A stretch of DNA of 64,000 nt, taken from positions 124,001-188,000 of the forward strand of contig CAVUKI010000001.1 of assembly GCA_963741995.1 (NCBI GenBank), given 5' to 3'. The translations under genes were made by a program, and so were the position numbers. Of this stretch, positions 25,772-34,220 are shown in pieces (the stretch's first letter is position 1; each line of letters begins with the position of its first letter). Under the pieces are notes generated by a model. It worked only from the letters and a program-made list of their open reading frames with translations, did not search any database and was not told the DNA's origin. Source of the stretch: Bog-473 sp963741995. Lineage in GTDB: Bacteria > Actinomycetota > Acidimicrobiia > Acidimicrobiales > RAAP-2.

Positions 25772-26440
25772 GTGGATCTGGCTGAACTCCTGACCCTGCC
25801 GGGAGTCAACGAGGAGTGCGTCCTGCGCTCAGCTGTTGGCTTCATGGCGCTGCACGGGGGATCACAGGACAGGGGTACAGACCAGCTTGTCCGCCGGGCC
25901 GCCGAGAACTCGGATGCGTCCTACTACGCCATCGTCCAGCCGAGCGGGCTACGGGTCCACCTCACCTCTCGGCGGCACAACCCCGAACACTCGGCGAGTA
26001 TGCGGGCATTCTTGGACCATGTCGACATCGTCATTTCGGTGCACGGTTTCGGGCGCGACGGGTTTGCCTTGTGGGTCGATCCTCAGCGCGGCCTCGTGAT
26101 TGAGCCATACGGACCGGTGCGTCAGGGAAGTCAGGCCGGCCCTCTCCGGGGCATCATCGTGGGTGGCCAGAATGCTGACCTACTGGCTGGCGCACGACAA
26201 CTGCTCCATGACCGCTTCGCGGGTTACCACGTGGCCGACCAGCGAGTGCGGCTCGGATTCCATCCGGAGAACCCGGTCAATCTGCCCTCGGCGCAGGGGG
26301 TCCAGATCGAGTTGCCACCTGGCCTGCGCGGAATCGGAGATCTAGGAGAGCGCTTGGTGCCCACGGAGGACGGGGTGTTCATCGACGTGATCGATGCACT
26401 TGTCGAACTCGCAGAACGGGCGCTCCAGCTGGTCAGCTGA
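25772..26440 (+). CDS. Poly-gamma-glutamate hydrolase-like protein (phage PGA hydrolase family)
   Basis: A 222-residue protein. MALHGGSQDRGT (25-36), SYYAI, RVHLTS (61-66) and IVISVHGFG (87-94) follow the plan of zinc-dependent poly-gamma-glutamate hydrolases, first known from Bacillus phages (ALHGG-x-E-x-GT ... LHxTS ... VSIHG). Zinc ligands would be His28, the acidic residue at 33 (Asp in place of the usual Glu) and His91. The family cleaves gamma-glutamyl polymers or gamma-glutamyl peptide bonds. It starts with GTG 25772. A gamma-glutamyl-forming operon lies at 58.9-63.4 kb, but no link can be shown. Confidence 0.65.
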   Translation: MDLAELLTLPGVNEECVLRSAVGFMALHGGSQDRGTDQLVRRAAENSDASYYAIVQPSGLRVHLTSRRHNPEHSASMRAFLDHVDIVISVHGFGRDGFALWVDPQRGLVIEPYGPVRQGSQAGPLRGIIVGGQNADLLAGARQLLHDRFAGYHVADQRVRLGFHPENPVNLPSAQGVQIELPPGLRGIGDLGERLVPTEDGVFIDVIDALVELAERALQLVS

Positions 26441-26666
26441 CCGTTCGCTTCAAACCTGGCCCCCCTGGGCGTCCCGCGGATCAGTCGAAACAGCTGAAGT
26501 TTGTCTATCCGATTGTCCATCTGTTCACACGAATTACCGGTCACAGCATGGACTCTGTGGCCACGATGACTGGCTGACCGGGATCCATGAAACTGAGTCC
26601 GACTTCTCGGAGGCATCCGTCCGCTCTCTCAACGCGGCGACACGGGTTCGAGTGAGCGCAGCGAAG

Positions 26667-27983
26667 CTACGGATCAGGCTCATTGGGGTCGCTGGCCCGG
26701 CTGCCGCCTGGCCCCCGCTCGGCCAGTTCACGGAACTCCTCGGGAACCCGGTCCGCGGCGGAAAGGGCGGCAGTGGCATAACCAACGGAGGTCTGGCCGA
26801 ACTTGTCCCGGATTGCGTCGACGGATCGGTCCACCTCCCATCTGCAGGCCTCGACTTCGAATGCAGGTCGACGCTCCGTACTTCGCCGAAGGTGGAGCGA
26901 ATCGAGAGGTAGCTCGATCTGCAAGGAGTGTTCTGGGGACAGGTTGGAGACGGAAACGGCGAGGAGCGTGATTTCGCGTTCCTTTTGGTTTTCGATGGCT
27001 GACCGGGCCAGGTTTTCGGCCATCTCGGTCAGCGTCAACGTGGTCGAGACCGCGACGGACAACGTGACAGACCGAGTCACCGAGCGCAGTTGGGCAAAAC
27101 GAACCCGCACAGTCACTGTCCGACCGGCAAGGTTGGCCCTTCGCAGGCGACCAGCAACTCTGTCAGCGAGGTAGCCGAGCGTCTCTCGGATCACTTCTGG
27201 AGTTGCGTGCCGCCGTCCGAGGGCGGCCTGGGCGCCCATCGATTTGGACCGGGCCGGCGGCTGCACTGCCCGCTCATCGACGTTGGCAGAGAGAGCTGCC
27301 AACTTTGCTCCGACCGCGTGACCGAGCAGGCTGCCCAGGATCGGGCTGCCGGTGTCGGCCAGTTGTCCGATGGTAAAGATCCCCGCCGCGTGGAGGCGCC
27401 GCTCTGTCGTTGGCCCGACGCCCCATATCAGTCCGATGGGAAGGGGGTCGAGAAACTCGCGCTCTCCGGCCGGCTCCACGGCCACAAGGCCATCAGGCTT
27501 GGCCACCTGTGACGCAACCTTTGCTAGGTGCTTGGTGCGGGCCACGCCAACCGACAAAGGTAGACCGATCTCGTCGCGCACGCGTCGACGGATAGCAGCC
27601 GCCATCTCAGTCGGGGACCCGAAGAGATGGACCGCGCCAGAAACATCGAGGAAGGCCTCGTCTATCGACACGCGTTCGACTCGAGGGGTGAAGTCGTGGA
27701 AGACCGACACAACATCGTCGCCAAATTGTTGGTAGCGGCCGAAGTTGCCACCGACGAACAAGAGGTCGCCGCACAGTTGGCGGGCTCGCCAACCCGGCAT
27801 ACCACCATGGACGCCGTAGCTCCTCGCTTCATACGATGCCGCCAACACCACACTGCCGCCTACGGCGATGGGCCGTCCCCTCAGCGAAGGGTCCAAGAGT
27901 TGCTCGACGGACGCGTAGAAGGCGTCCAGGTCAGCGTGCAGGATTGTCGCCCGCCCGACTGATGGAATTGCCACACTTGGCAA
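26667..27983 (-). CDS. dinB: DNA polymerase IV (Y family)
   Basis: A 438-residue protein. The palm carries HADLDAFYASVE (Asp18) and SIDEAFLD (Asp108-Glu109), the metal-binding residues. Further motifs are SVGVARTKHLAKVAS and LPIGLIWGVGP with the helix-hairpin-helix thumb, then the little-finger domain. It synthesises across damaged bases with low fidelity. There is no clear C-terminal clamp-binding motif. An SOS box lies just upstream. TTG 27983 opens the frame only 5 bp from that box; GTG 27974 is an equally plausible start, and a leaderless mRNA is possible. Confidence 0.9.
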   Translation of the reverse strand: MPSVAIPSVGRATILHADLDAFYASVEQLLDPSLRGRPIAVGGSVVLAASYEARSYGVHGGMPGWRARQLCGDLLFVGGNFGRYQQFGDDVVSVFHDFTPRVERVSIDEAFLDVSGAVHLFGSPTEMAAAIRRRVRDEIGLPLSVGVARTKHLAKVASQVAKPDGLVAVEPAGEREFLDPLPIGLIWGVGPTTERRLHAAGIFTIGQLADTGSPILGSLLGHAVGAKLAALSANVDERAVQPPARSKSMGAQAALGRRHATPEVIRETLGYLADRVAGRLRRANLAGRTVTVRVRFAQLRSVTRSVTLSVAVSTTLTLTEMAENLARSAIENQKEREITLLAVSVSNLSPEHSLQIELPLDSLHLRRSTERRPAFEVEACRWEVDRSVDAIRDKFGQTSVGYATAALSAADRVPEEFRELAERGPGGSRASDPNEPDP

Positions 27984-27988
27984 GATAG

Positions 27989-28004
27989 TCGAACATATGT
28001 TCGT
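27989..28004 (-). promoter_or_regulatory. LexA (SOS) box of dinB
   Basis: TCGAACATATGTTCGT matches the actinobacterial LexA consensus TCGAAC-N4-GTTCGA at 15 of 16 positions counting arms and spacer length. It lies 5-15 bp upstream of the dinB start, so LexA bound here would block the promoter until DNA damage. Confidence 0.8.
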
Positions 28005-28070
28005 CTTCCTACGCAGCCCGTCCGCCCTCGCCAGCGCCCGAGCCTGAGCACATGGGCAGGTACACGCGAA

Positions 28071-28691
28071 CTACGACTTCGGCGACTCGCCCAGAGCCCG
28101 CAACCCGGCCATCGCCATGGCAATGTAGATCTCAGCCAGCCGGACGGCGTGATCGCTCGATCGTCGGTGTCGATATTGATCAAGTGTGAGGGATATGGAC
28201 CCGAGCACCAGACGCATGCCCGCAATCGCGTCACGCTCTTCGAGTCCGAGCTCCTCGACCGCCTGGCGTGTGAAGTATCGGAGAGTGGCGGAGTCTCGCT
28301 GCCGCTGCACGTCTCGCACATGAACTGGCCGCCCCGCACCGGCAGCAAGGGTGGCGAAGGTCGCACCTCGCTCCACCTGGGCGGCGAGCGCTCCCTCGAT
28401 CAGCGCTCGCAGCATCTGCTCCAGTCCCTCGGCCTGCAGCACGGCTTCGCTCAGCTGGCGATGGAGGTGTTCGGACTCTCTTTCATAGAGAGCGCCCAAC
28501 AACTCGCTGCGATTGGAGAAGTGTTTGTACACCAAGGGTCGGCTCACCCTCGCGGCCACGGCCACTGATTCCATAGTCACCGCGTCGATGTCGCCGCGGG
28601 CCAGCATCTGGGCCGCAACGTCAAGCAGGGCTTCCTTGCGTCCCGTCACTGGGGTCGCGTTGCCCGGCGCTCTTGCCAAGGATGAGGCCAT
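28071..28691 (-). CDS. TetR-family repressor
   Basis: A 206-residue protein. The N-terminal HTH (about 38-62) reads VTMESVAVAARVSRPLVYKHF, the classical TetR recognition helix, here given as AARVSRPLVYKHF. A helical ligand-binding domain follows. It is divergent from an amidohydrolase gene, and a perfect palindrome lies between the two starts, so it probably represses that gene and itself until a small ligand binds. Confidence 0.88.
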   Translation of the reverse strand: MASSLARAPGNATPVTGRKEALLDVAAQMLARGDIDAVTMESVAVAARVSRPLVYKHFSNRSELLGALYERESEHLHRQLSEAVLQAEGLEQMLRALIEGALAAQVERGATFATLAAGAGRPVHVRDVQRQRDSATLRYFTRQAVEELGLEERDAIAGMRLVLGSISLTLDQYRHRRSSDHAVRLAEIYIAMAMAGLRALGESPKS

Positions 28692-28708
28692 GGGTCATTA
28701 TGCCAGGA

Positions 28709-28725
28709 GGTGACAAAATGTCACC
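28709..28725. promoter_or_regulatory. TetR operator palindrome
   Basis: GGTGACAAAATGTCACC is a perfect inverted repeat with 7-bp arms and a 3-bp spacer. It lies 18 bp from the TetR start and 27 bp from the amidohydrolase start. The TGACA/TGTCA core is typical of TetR-family sites. Confidence 0.65.
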
Positions 28726-28751
28726 ATCGCGAGACGAGCCGAGGACTGAAG

Positions 28752-29966
28752 ATGACCTACTCAGGCGGCCGGGCAATCCTGGATGCCGACAGCCATGTCA
28801 TGGAGCTGGGTGACTTCCTGGACGACTTCATCGAGCCGGGGGCCAAGGATCGTCTCCGACGCCGGGGGATCGAGCTGCTCCATCCCGTGCTTGAGGAGGC
28901 CCAGGAACGAGCGAAGAGTCGCAGCGCTGATCCGAGTCTGGCGGCCGAGGCTGAACAGCATCTGATGCACAACAAGGGCTGGATGGCCATGGGGGGCTTC
29001 GATCCGTCCGAGCGCAGCCGAGTCCTGGATCTCCTCGGCTTCGAAGGTCAGCTGGTCTTCGCGACCTTTGCGACGTCGATGTTCAGCCTTCCTCGCAGCC
29101 CGCGGCGCTATGGGGACAAAGCGGAGCTGGGCCAGGATCTGGACCTCCTCTACGCCGGCTGTCGGGCGCAGAACAAGGCCATGGCCAGCTTCTGCTCCGA
29201 GGACCCGCGTCTGCTACCGGTCGCGTACGTATCTCTGGTGGACCCGGCCCGAGCGGTCGACGTGGCCGACGAGGCGATCGCCGCCGGTTGTGCGGCGGTC
29301 ATGGTCCCCTCCACTGCCGCTGGGGACTTGGCCCCCACGCATCCCGCGCTCGACCGATTCTGGGGCCTGCTCGAGCGTCGCGACATCCCCTTCGTTCTCC
29401 ACGTCGGCGGTGGCGGACGCTTGCTCGATCGGGCCTTTCACAACAACAACATGCCGGTCACCGACCACCTGGGTGGAGGCGAGAACATCCGCTCAAAGGA
29501 CTACCTCGCCATCCATCAATCGCCCGCTCTCTTTTTGGGCGCGCTCATCCTCGATGGCCTGTTCGACCGCTTCCCAGGTTTACGAGGCGGCTGCATCGAG
29601 CAGGGTGCTGGCTGGGTCGTGTCCTGGCTGCATCACCTCGACTACGCCCAGCGGGCCTTCCGCCGAACCGAGGAACCACTGAAACGGCTCCAAGCCAAGC
29701 CCTCCGAGTACGTCCACCGCCACCTCAAATTCACGCCGTTCCCCGGTGAGCCGATCGACTGGATGATGAACGAGGCGGGTGAAGACCTGTTCATGTTCTC
29801 CACCGACTACCCCCATCCCGAGGGTGGGCGGGATCCTCTGGCCAAGTTCGAGGAAGAGATGAACGGTCTTGGCGCCTCAGGCCGCAGCCGCTTCTACCGC
29901 GACAACATGGCCGAGTTACTCGGCGGTCAGATGTCCTTCGCCGTGAAGCACGCCACCCGCCTCTAG
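28752..29966 (+). CDS. Amidohydrolase 2 family metal-dependent hydrolase/decarboxylase
   Basis: A 404-residue protein. ATG 28752 is preferred over GTG 28710, which sits inside the operator. ILDADSHVMEL gives the D-x-H metal site (Asp13, His15), LHVGGGGR the mid-barrel His and FSTDYPHPEGGRDP the catalytic Asp and loop. These are marks of the Amidohydro_2 TIM-barrel group (gamma-resorcylate decarboxylase, ACMSD and relatives), which decarboxylates or hydrates ring acids. In actinobacterial catabolic clusters such proteins accompany CoA-dependent degradation. The palindrome between it and TetR implies substrate-induced expression. Confidence 0.85.
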   Translation: MTYSGGRAILDADSHVMELGDFLDDFIEPGAKDRLRRRGIELLHPVLEEAQERAKSRSADPSLAAEAEQHLMHNKGWMAMGGFDPSERSRVLDLLGFEGQLVFATFATSMFSLPRSPRRYGDKAELGQDLDLLYAGCRAQNKAMASFCSEDPRLLPVAYVSLVDPARAVDVADEAIAAGCAAVMVPSTAAGDLAPTHPALDRFWGLLERRDIPFVLHVGGGGRLLDRAFHNNNMPVTDHLGGGENIRSKDYLAIHQSPALFLGALILDGLFDRFPGLRGGCIEQGAGWVVSWLHHLDYAQRAFRRTEEPLKRLQAKPSEYVHRHLKFTPFPGEPIDWMMNEAGEDLFMFSTDYPHPEGGRDPLAKFEEEMNGLGASGRSRFYRDNMAELLGGQMSFAVKHATRL

Positions 29967-30026
29967 TCGAAGAGAACAAGCGTCGGAGCTCCAGAATCTC
30001 GGTCGGTTTCGACTGGAAGCATGGAC

Positions 30027-31199
30027 CTAGAGAAACGAGGCAGCAGCGGTGAGGCCTATCTCAGGATGCGGTCCCACCGCGTTGGACTGGATGGTGCCGA
30101 CTCCGGTCGAACCGTCTTCAAGGCTGTCGACCCTCACGATGCAGTCGCGATGCTGATGGATGCGGTGAGCAACCGCAACCGTGTCGCACCCGGCGATGTG
30201 TTCACCGTCGACGAGAAGGTCGCCCCGCCACTCACCTTGGTAGTGCCCTTCAAAGCCGCCGTAGAGTCCGGTACCCAAGTGAAAACCTGTCGCTGACACC
30301 GGATGGATCCGGTAGGTGCTTTCGGTGCCGTCCGACAGCACTCCGCGAATCGTCCCACCGAGCAGGCGGCGGTTGTCGTCTCGGAAGCGCAGGTCGGGGA
30401 CGACATCCTCAAATCGCTTCACCCTCCCATCAGGGAGCTCGATTCCCCCTCGGGCACTGCCGGTGGACCAGCCCGGTCCCTGGAACCGCTGGTAGTAGAT
30501 GAAGAGAGTGAACGGACGGCCATCGGGCCTGGTCATCGTCACCGGCATCCAGAGAAACATCCCGGACGTATCCGGAGGTGTGAGTGGTACCTCGATGTCG
30601 TCTGGCGGAGCGCCGACTCCGTAGCGCACGCCCCACGATCGGTCGCGGGCACCCACCCATTGTTGGTCGTCGATCTTCAAGCGTGTTCCTTCCACCTCTA
30701 TCCAGCCCCGTGCCACGCCACTCTGGTGAAAGCGCATGATGTCGGCGTCAATCCGAGATCGGCTGCGGCTGATGTGGGTCTCGCGCTCCTCCATCGCTGG
30801 CGGCGCAACTCCTTCAACCTCGATGTCGAAGCTAATCGGGACGATGTCAGTCGCGGCCAGCCGGTACCGGGTTCGCCGTAGCGGTTCGAGGATGTCGTAG
30901 ACGATCGGACCAACGTTGTTGCGCTCAAAGTCCGGCGAGAGGCGACGGCTGGCGCGCACGGTCCACTGCTCGGCCCCCCGTGATACTCCGGCAAAACCGT
31001 CCATCACGTTCCGATTGATGTATTTGCCCAGGCCGAACGCGACGCTCAGCGATCCGTCACGGGACGCGGCCATGGCCCATATCTTCTCGGTCCACGACCG
31101 GTCGGACTGGCCCACCCGGGCGAATGTGTCCACGATTTGGTGGTTCAGCCCCTCGTCTGCCTCGAGCAGTGGACCAGGCTTGGTCAAGGTGTCCTCCAA
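30027..31199 (-). CDS. Conserved hypothetical protein, lipocalin-like
   Basis: A 390-residue protein without signal peptide or transmembrane segments. It alternates long beta-strands (FSPDFE-type ends, GWIEVEGTRLKIDD, WVGARDRSWGVR, FTLFIYYQRFQG), with a repeated WGxR/DRSWG theme that recalls the double-lipocalin AttH/CrtC-like hydratases. I cannot place it more exactly. It lies 50 bp downstream of the enoyl-CoA hydratase on the same strand, so a role in a lipid or terpenoid acyl pathway is possible. Confidence 0.55.
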   Translation of the reverse strand: MEDTLTKPGPLLEADEGLNHQIVDTFARVGQSDRSWTEKIWAMAASRDGSLSVAFGLGKYINRNVMDGFAGVSRGAEQWTVRASRRLSPDFERNNVGPIVYDILEPLRRTRYRLAATDIVPISFDIEVEGVAPPAMEERETHISRSRSRIDADIMRFHQSGVARGWIEVEGTRLKIDDQQWVGARDRSWGVRYGVGAPPDDIEVPLTPPDTSGMFLWMPVTMTRPDGRPFTLFIYYQRFQGPGWSTGSARGGIELPDGRVKRFEDVVPDLRFRDDNRRLLGGTIRGVLSDGTESTYRIHPVSATGFHLGTGLYGGFEGHYQGEWRGDLLVDGEHIAGCDTVAVAHRIHQHRDCIVRVDSLEDGSTGVGTIQSNAVGPHPEIGLTAAASFL

Positions 31200-31248
31200 T
31201 ACGGTGGTTGATGCCGTTCAAACCCAGGGCTCAAATCGGGTTACCGAT

Positions 31249-31935
31249 TTACTCGAGGCGTTTTCGCTCAAGAGCCGAGCGCAGCACCGCAGCAGTATGC
31301 GACCTCATCGCCTCTTTGGTCCGACGATAGCTAAGCGGATCGAGCCCGGCCAGGTGGTTCGCCACTTCGATCGAGCGAGGTATCAGATCGCCTGGCGCGA
31401 CAACAGCGTCGGCGTAGCCAGCCTGTTGCGCGGCCTCTGCGTCGTAAAGCCTTCCCAGAAGTATTTGGTTGTATGCAGAAGGCACGAGCCGGTACCGGGC
31501 AAGCTCGACGACAAAAGGAGAGAGCTCGATTCCGATGGTCGTCTCGTTGAAACCGATTTTCACCGGTCCATCCCCGACTACGACGTGATCTGCTCCCAAG
31601 AGGAGAAGGGTTCCGGCGGCGATGGCATGACCCGTGCAGCCCACCACGACGGGCATCGGGGATTCGAAGATCTTCAGGGCTAATTCCATCCCTGCGAGAA
31701 CGAGACTTCTCCTCGCGTCGGCATCTCCGCGCATCGTCTTCAGGTCGAAACCGGCGGAGAGACATCGATCACTGCCGAGAATCAAGGCCGCCCTGTCTCG
31801 GGCCATGGCGGTGTCGAACGCATCTGACAAAGACGAAACGAGCCCTTCGGTCAATGCGTTTACGTTTCCGTCGTCAATGCGAATGATCGCGACAGTACCG
31901 ATTTCCTCGAGCAGAACGTCTGAAGGGTGGGACAC
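31249..31935 (-). CDS. Enoyl-CoA hydratase/isomerase (crotonase family)
   Basis: A 228-residue protein. The first oxyanion-hole strand is CLSAGFDLK (58-66) and the second is HAIAAGTLLLLGADHVV (about 102-118). Short length and a poorly conserved second acidic residue are typical of the divergent actinobacterial EchA paralogues. The family adds water to or isomerises enoyl-CoA thioesters. It is the first gene of a two-gene unit with the lipocalin-like protein. Confidence 0.85.
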   Translation of the reverse strand: MSHPSDVLLEEIGTVAIIRIDDGNVNALTEGLVSSLSDAFDTAMARDRAALILGSDRCLSAGFDLKTMRGDADARRSLVLAGMELALKIFESPMPVVVGCTGHAIAAGTLLLLGADHVVVGDGPVKIGFNETTIGIELSPFVVELARYRLVPSAYNQILLGRLYDAEAAQQAGYADAVVAPGDLIPRSIEVANHLAGLDPLSYRRTKEAMRSHTAAVLRSALERKRLE

Positions 31936-32356
31936 CAGTTGCTCTATTCCGGATACCGCAAGTCGCTCTTCCTCAACCCAATGCGTGTCATCGCCTGCGC
32001 AGACTCTACAGCTCTATAAGTTGAAGCACGTTTTCGATGAATGTGGCGCCGTGGGTTTCCTCATGAGGGTGCCGGCCAAGCTGATGCTCCCGATCATGGA
32101 CCTGGCGGAGACCGTGGCCGATGCTGTCGCCTTCTCAATCCCGGAAATGAGGTGCGAGACCTCGGAAAGCCATGGTGCCCGAGCCGCCCCGTCCTATCAG
32201 GGGTTGTCCGGCCTGGTCACATCGGACTCATGGCACGAGGTGGGAGATCCCGTCATAGTTAGAGCTGGACGAACGAACCAGTTGGTGGCTCCGATCGGAT
32301 GCTCAAGCCCGGCCCCTCGACCTGAAGAGGTATCAGTCGAAGGAGAGGTGAATGCG
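31936..32356. other. Intergenic stretch between divergent units
   Basis: About 420 bp. One plus-strand frame runs through it into the downstream gene, but its composition upstream of 32357 is not protein-like. No RNA gene or hairpin was recognised. Confidence 0.35.
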
Positions 32357-33037
32357 ATGACGACGGCAACGGACGCTGGTGCTCGGAATTCGTTTGAGAT
32401 CTCACGTGAACAAGCGACCGATTGCTATCGATTGGATCCGGTGGAAGCCGAGACAATTGCGTCGGCCTTCTCTGAGGCCCCCGACTGCCGACGGGATCCG
32501 AAGGTCGTTGCCGCATACGAAGCATTGCAAGAACAGTCGGACCGCTTCTTCCGTGTACTCACCGATACTGATTGCCCGGGAGCCATTCAAGTCGCCTTTA
32601 CCTACCTCACAAATCCGTATACAAACGATCAAGAATTGATCGACGCCGTACGGAACGAGCGGTTGCTTGAGGTGAGCGCCGCGGCTTCCTGCTCCGAACG
32701 TCTTCATCCTCTTCTCGGATGTGATCTCGGGGGTCCGTATGATCGATTTCGGGCGGTCCACGACATCCTGGGTCATGTGCGGACAGGGTTGGGATTCGAC
32801 CGCAACGGTGAGTACGTCGCGTGGAGGATTCAAGATCAGCAGTACGGCGGACTTGCCCGGTTGGCTCTGGCATCAGAACTCCACGCGGAACACAGCGTCT
32901 ACTGGACGAGTGGCACACTCCCCGAACACAAGGCCTGCCTTCTTCGGGCGTGCCTCATCGCCTGGGCCAGGGTGGGACAAAGTGCGAGTCGTCCCTCGCC
33001 TTCCGGATTCCCTCCAAACGCGAAGAGTGCGACTTGA
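32357..33037 (+). CDS. Actinobacterial HxxxxH protein, possible metalloenzyme
   Basis: A 226-residue protein. ATG 32357 is preceded by AGGAGAGG. The core is FRAVHDILGHVRTGLGFDRN (131-150), then GEYVAW and ASELHAEHSVYW (172-183). His135 and His140 (HDxxGH) with Glu174 or Glu178 recall the iron triad of aromatic amino acid hydroxylases (HELLGH plus Glu about 40 residues on). Homologues in Streptomyces are sometimes labelled carnitine CoA-transferase, which this sequence does not support. The function is unknown; a mononuclear metal site is an inference. Confidence 0.6.
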   Translation: MTTATDAGARNSFEISREQATDCYRLDPVEAETIASAFSEAPDCRRDPKVVAAYEALQEQSDRFFRVLTDTDCPGAIQVAFTYLTNPYTNDQELIDAVRNERLLEVSAAASCSERLHPLLGCDLGGPYDRFRAVHDILGHVRTGLGFDRNGEYVAWRIQDQQYGGLARLALASELHAEHSVYWTSGTLPEHKACLLRACLIAWARVGQSASRPSPSGFPPNAKSAT

Positions 33038-33157
33038 CTTCGCCAGATCCCACGGGAAACCGCCGGAACAGCTGGCGGGTTCTCTCCGCTGCCCTGGCGG
33101 TGGCCACCGATCCGTCCATGATGCTCCGCAAAGACCCGTGCGATACATTCGAGTTTG

Positions 33158-34081
33158 ATGAGTGTGGTCGGATGGGGTGCGGTGCCTTACGACAAATGGC
33201 ACGACACTTGCGACACCTTGCACGCCCACTCCCAACTCCTGGGCAAACTCGCTGTCGCGTTGGCTCCTCCGGAACCACAGCTCCAGCATGCCGCCCTACG
33301 ACTCACAGCCCGTGGCTGGGAGACCATGCCACTGCCGGCTCCGGACGGTTCCGGTGCGATCGTGGTCGCTCTGGACCTCCATCGGCACGACAACGTGGTC
33401 GAGCACAGCGACGGGCGGACCGAGCGAGTGTCTCTCACACCGAACCAGCCTGTGGGCGAGGTGAGCCGGGGCGTCCTGAGCGCGTTAGGTCGGATGGTCG
33501 GTCCCGTGCACATCAATCCGACCCCTCAGGAGGTCCCTTGGACCGCCCGACTGGATGAGGATGACGAGCACAAGACCTACGAACCGGAGCACGTCGCCGC
33601 CTACTTCGCCGCTGCAACCCGTGCCGCTCTGGTTCTCGCGGAACTCCGCGCACCCTACCGAGGACGGAGCTCTCCGGTAAATGCCTGGTGGGGAACGTTT
33701 GACCTGGCGGTAAGCCTGTATTCAGGTCGCCAGGTCGATCCGCCTTCGAAGGATTTCATCATGCGCAATGCCGGTACTGCCCAGCAGATCGAGGTCGGCT
33801 GGTGGCCTGGCGATGGCCGCTATCGAAAGCCGGCATTCTTCGGGTTCGCGTCGCCGGCGCCCGACGGGTTTGCCGGTGGAGACTTGGCGCCGGTTCAGGG
33901 TCGATGGGACGAAGCACTTGGAGAGTTTGTCCTGGACTGGGATGACTTGATCCTCAGTTCCGATCCACACGCTATGGCTCTCGAATTCGGCCGAGCAGTT
34001 GTGGCGCATGCGTGCTTGATGTGCGAGTGGGATCCCGCCCTCGCTGCAAGCGCTCAGGGCGTGCCCCCTGCGTTGAACTGA
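33158..34081 (+). CDS. DUF5996 family protein
   Basis: A 307-residue protein. The start region VPYDKWHDTCDTLHAHSQLL, VALDLHRHDNVV, TYEPEHVAAYF, SSPVNAWWGTFDLAVSLYSG and AFFGFASPAPDGF are the hallmarks of DUF5996, a broadly distributed uncharacterised bacterial family. No signal peptide or membrane segment is seen. ATG 33158 was chosen (TTG 33155 adjoins it). It stands alone on the plus strand. Confidence 0.8.
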   Translation: MSVVGWGAVPYDKWHDTCDTLHAHSQLLGKLAVALAPPEPQLQHAALRLTARGWETMPLPAPDGSGAIVVALDLHRHDNVVEHSDGRTERVSLTPNQPVGEVSRGVLSALGRMVGPVHINPTPQEVPWTARLDEDDEHKTYEPEHVAAYFAAATRAALVLAELRAPYRGRSSPVNAWWGTFDLAVSLYSGRQVDPPSKDFIMRNAGTAQQIEVGWWPGDGRYRKPAFFGFASPAPDGFAGGDLAPVQGRWDEALGEFVLDWDDLILSSDPHAMALEFGRAVVAHACLMCEWDPALAASAQGVPPALN

Positions 34082-34220
34082 CGGTACACATCTCTCCAAG
34101 AGTCACTGGACGCGTGAGTGAATGTTCCGTGCGCGAGCACGACGGTCGGGGACGTCCGTGTTTTCTGAAGCGCATTCGCAATAGTTGCTGCTTCGTCTCC
34201 CCTCTGTAAATCGGCGGCGC

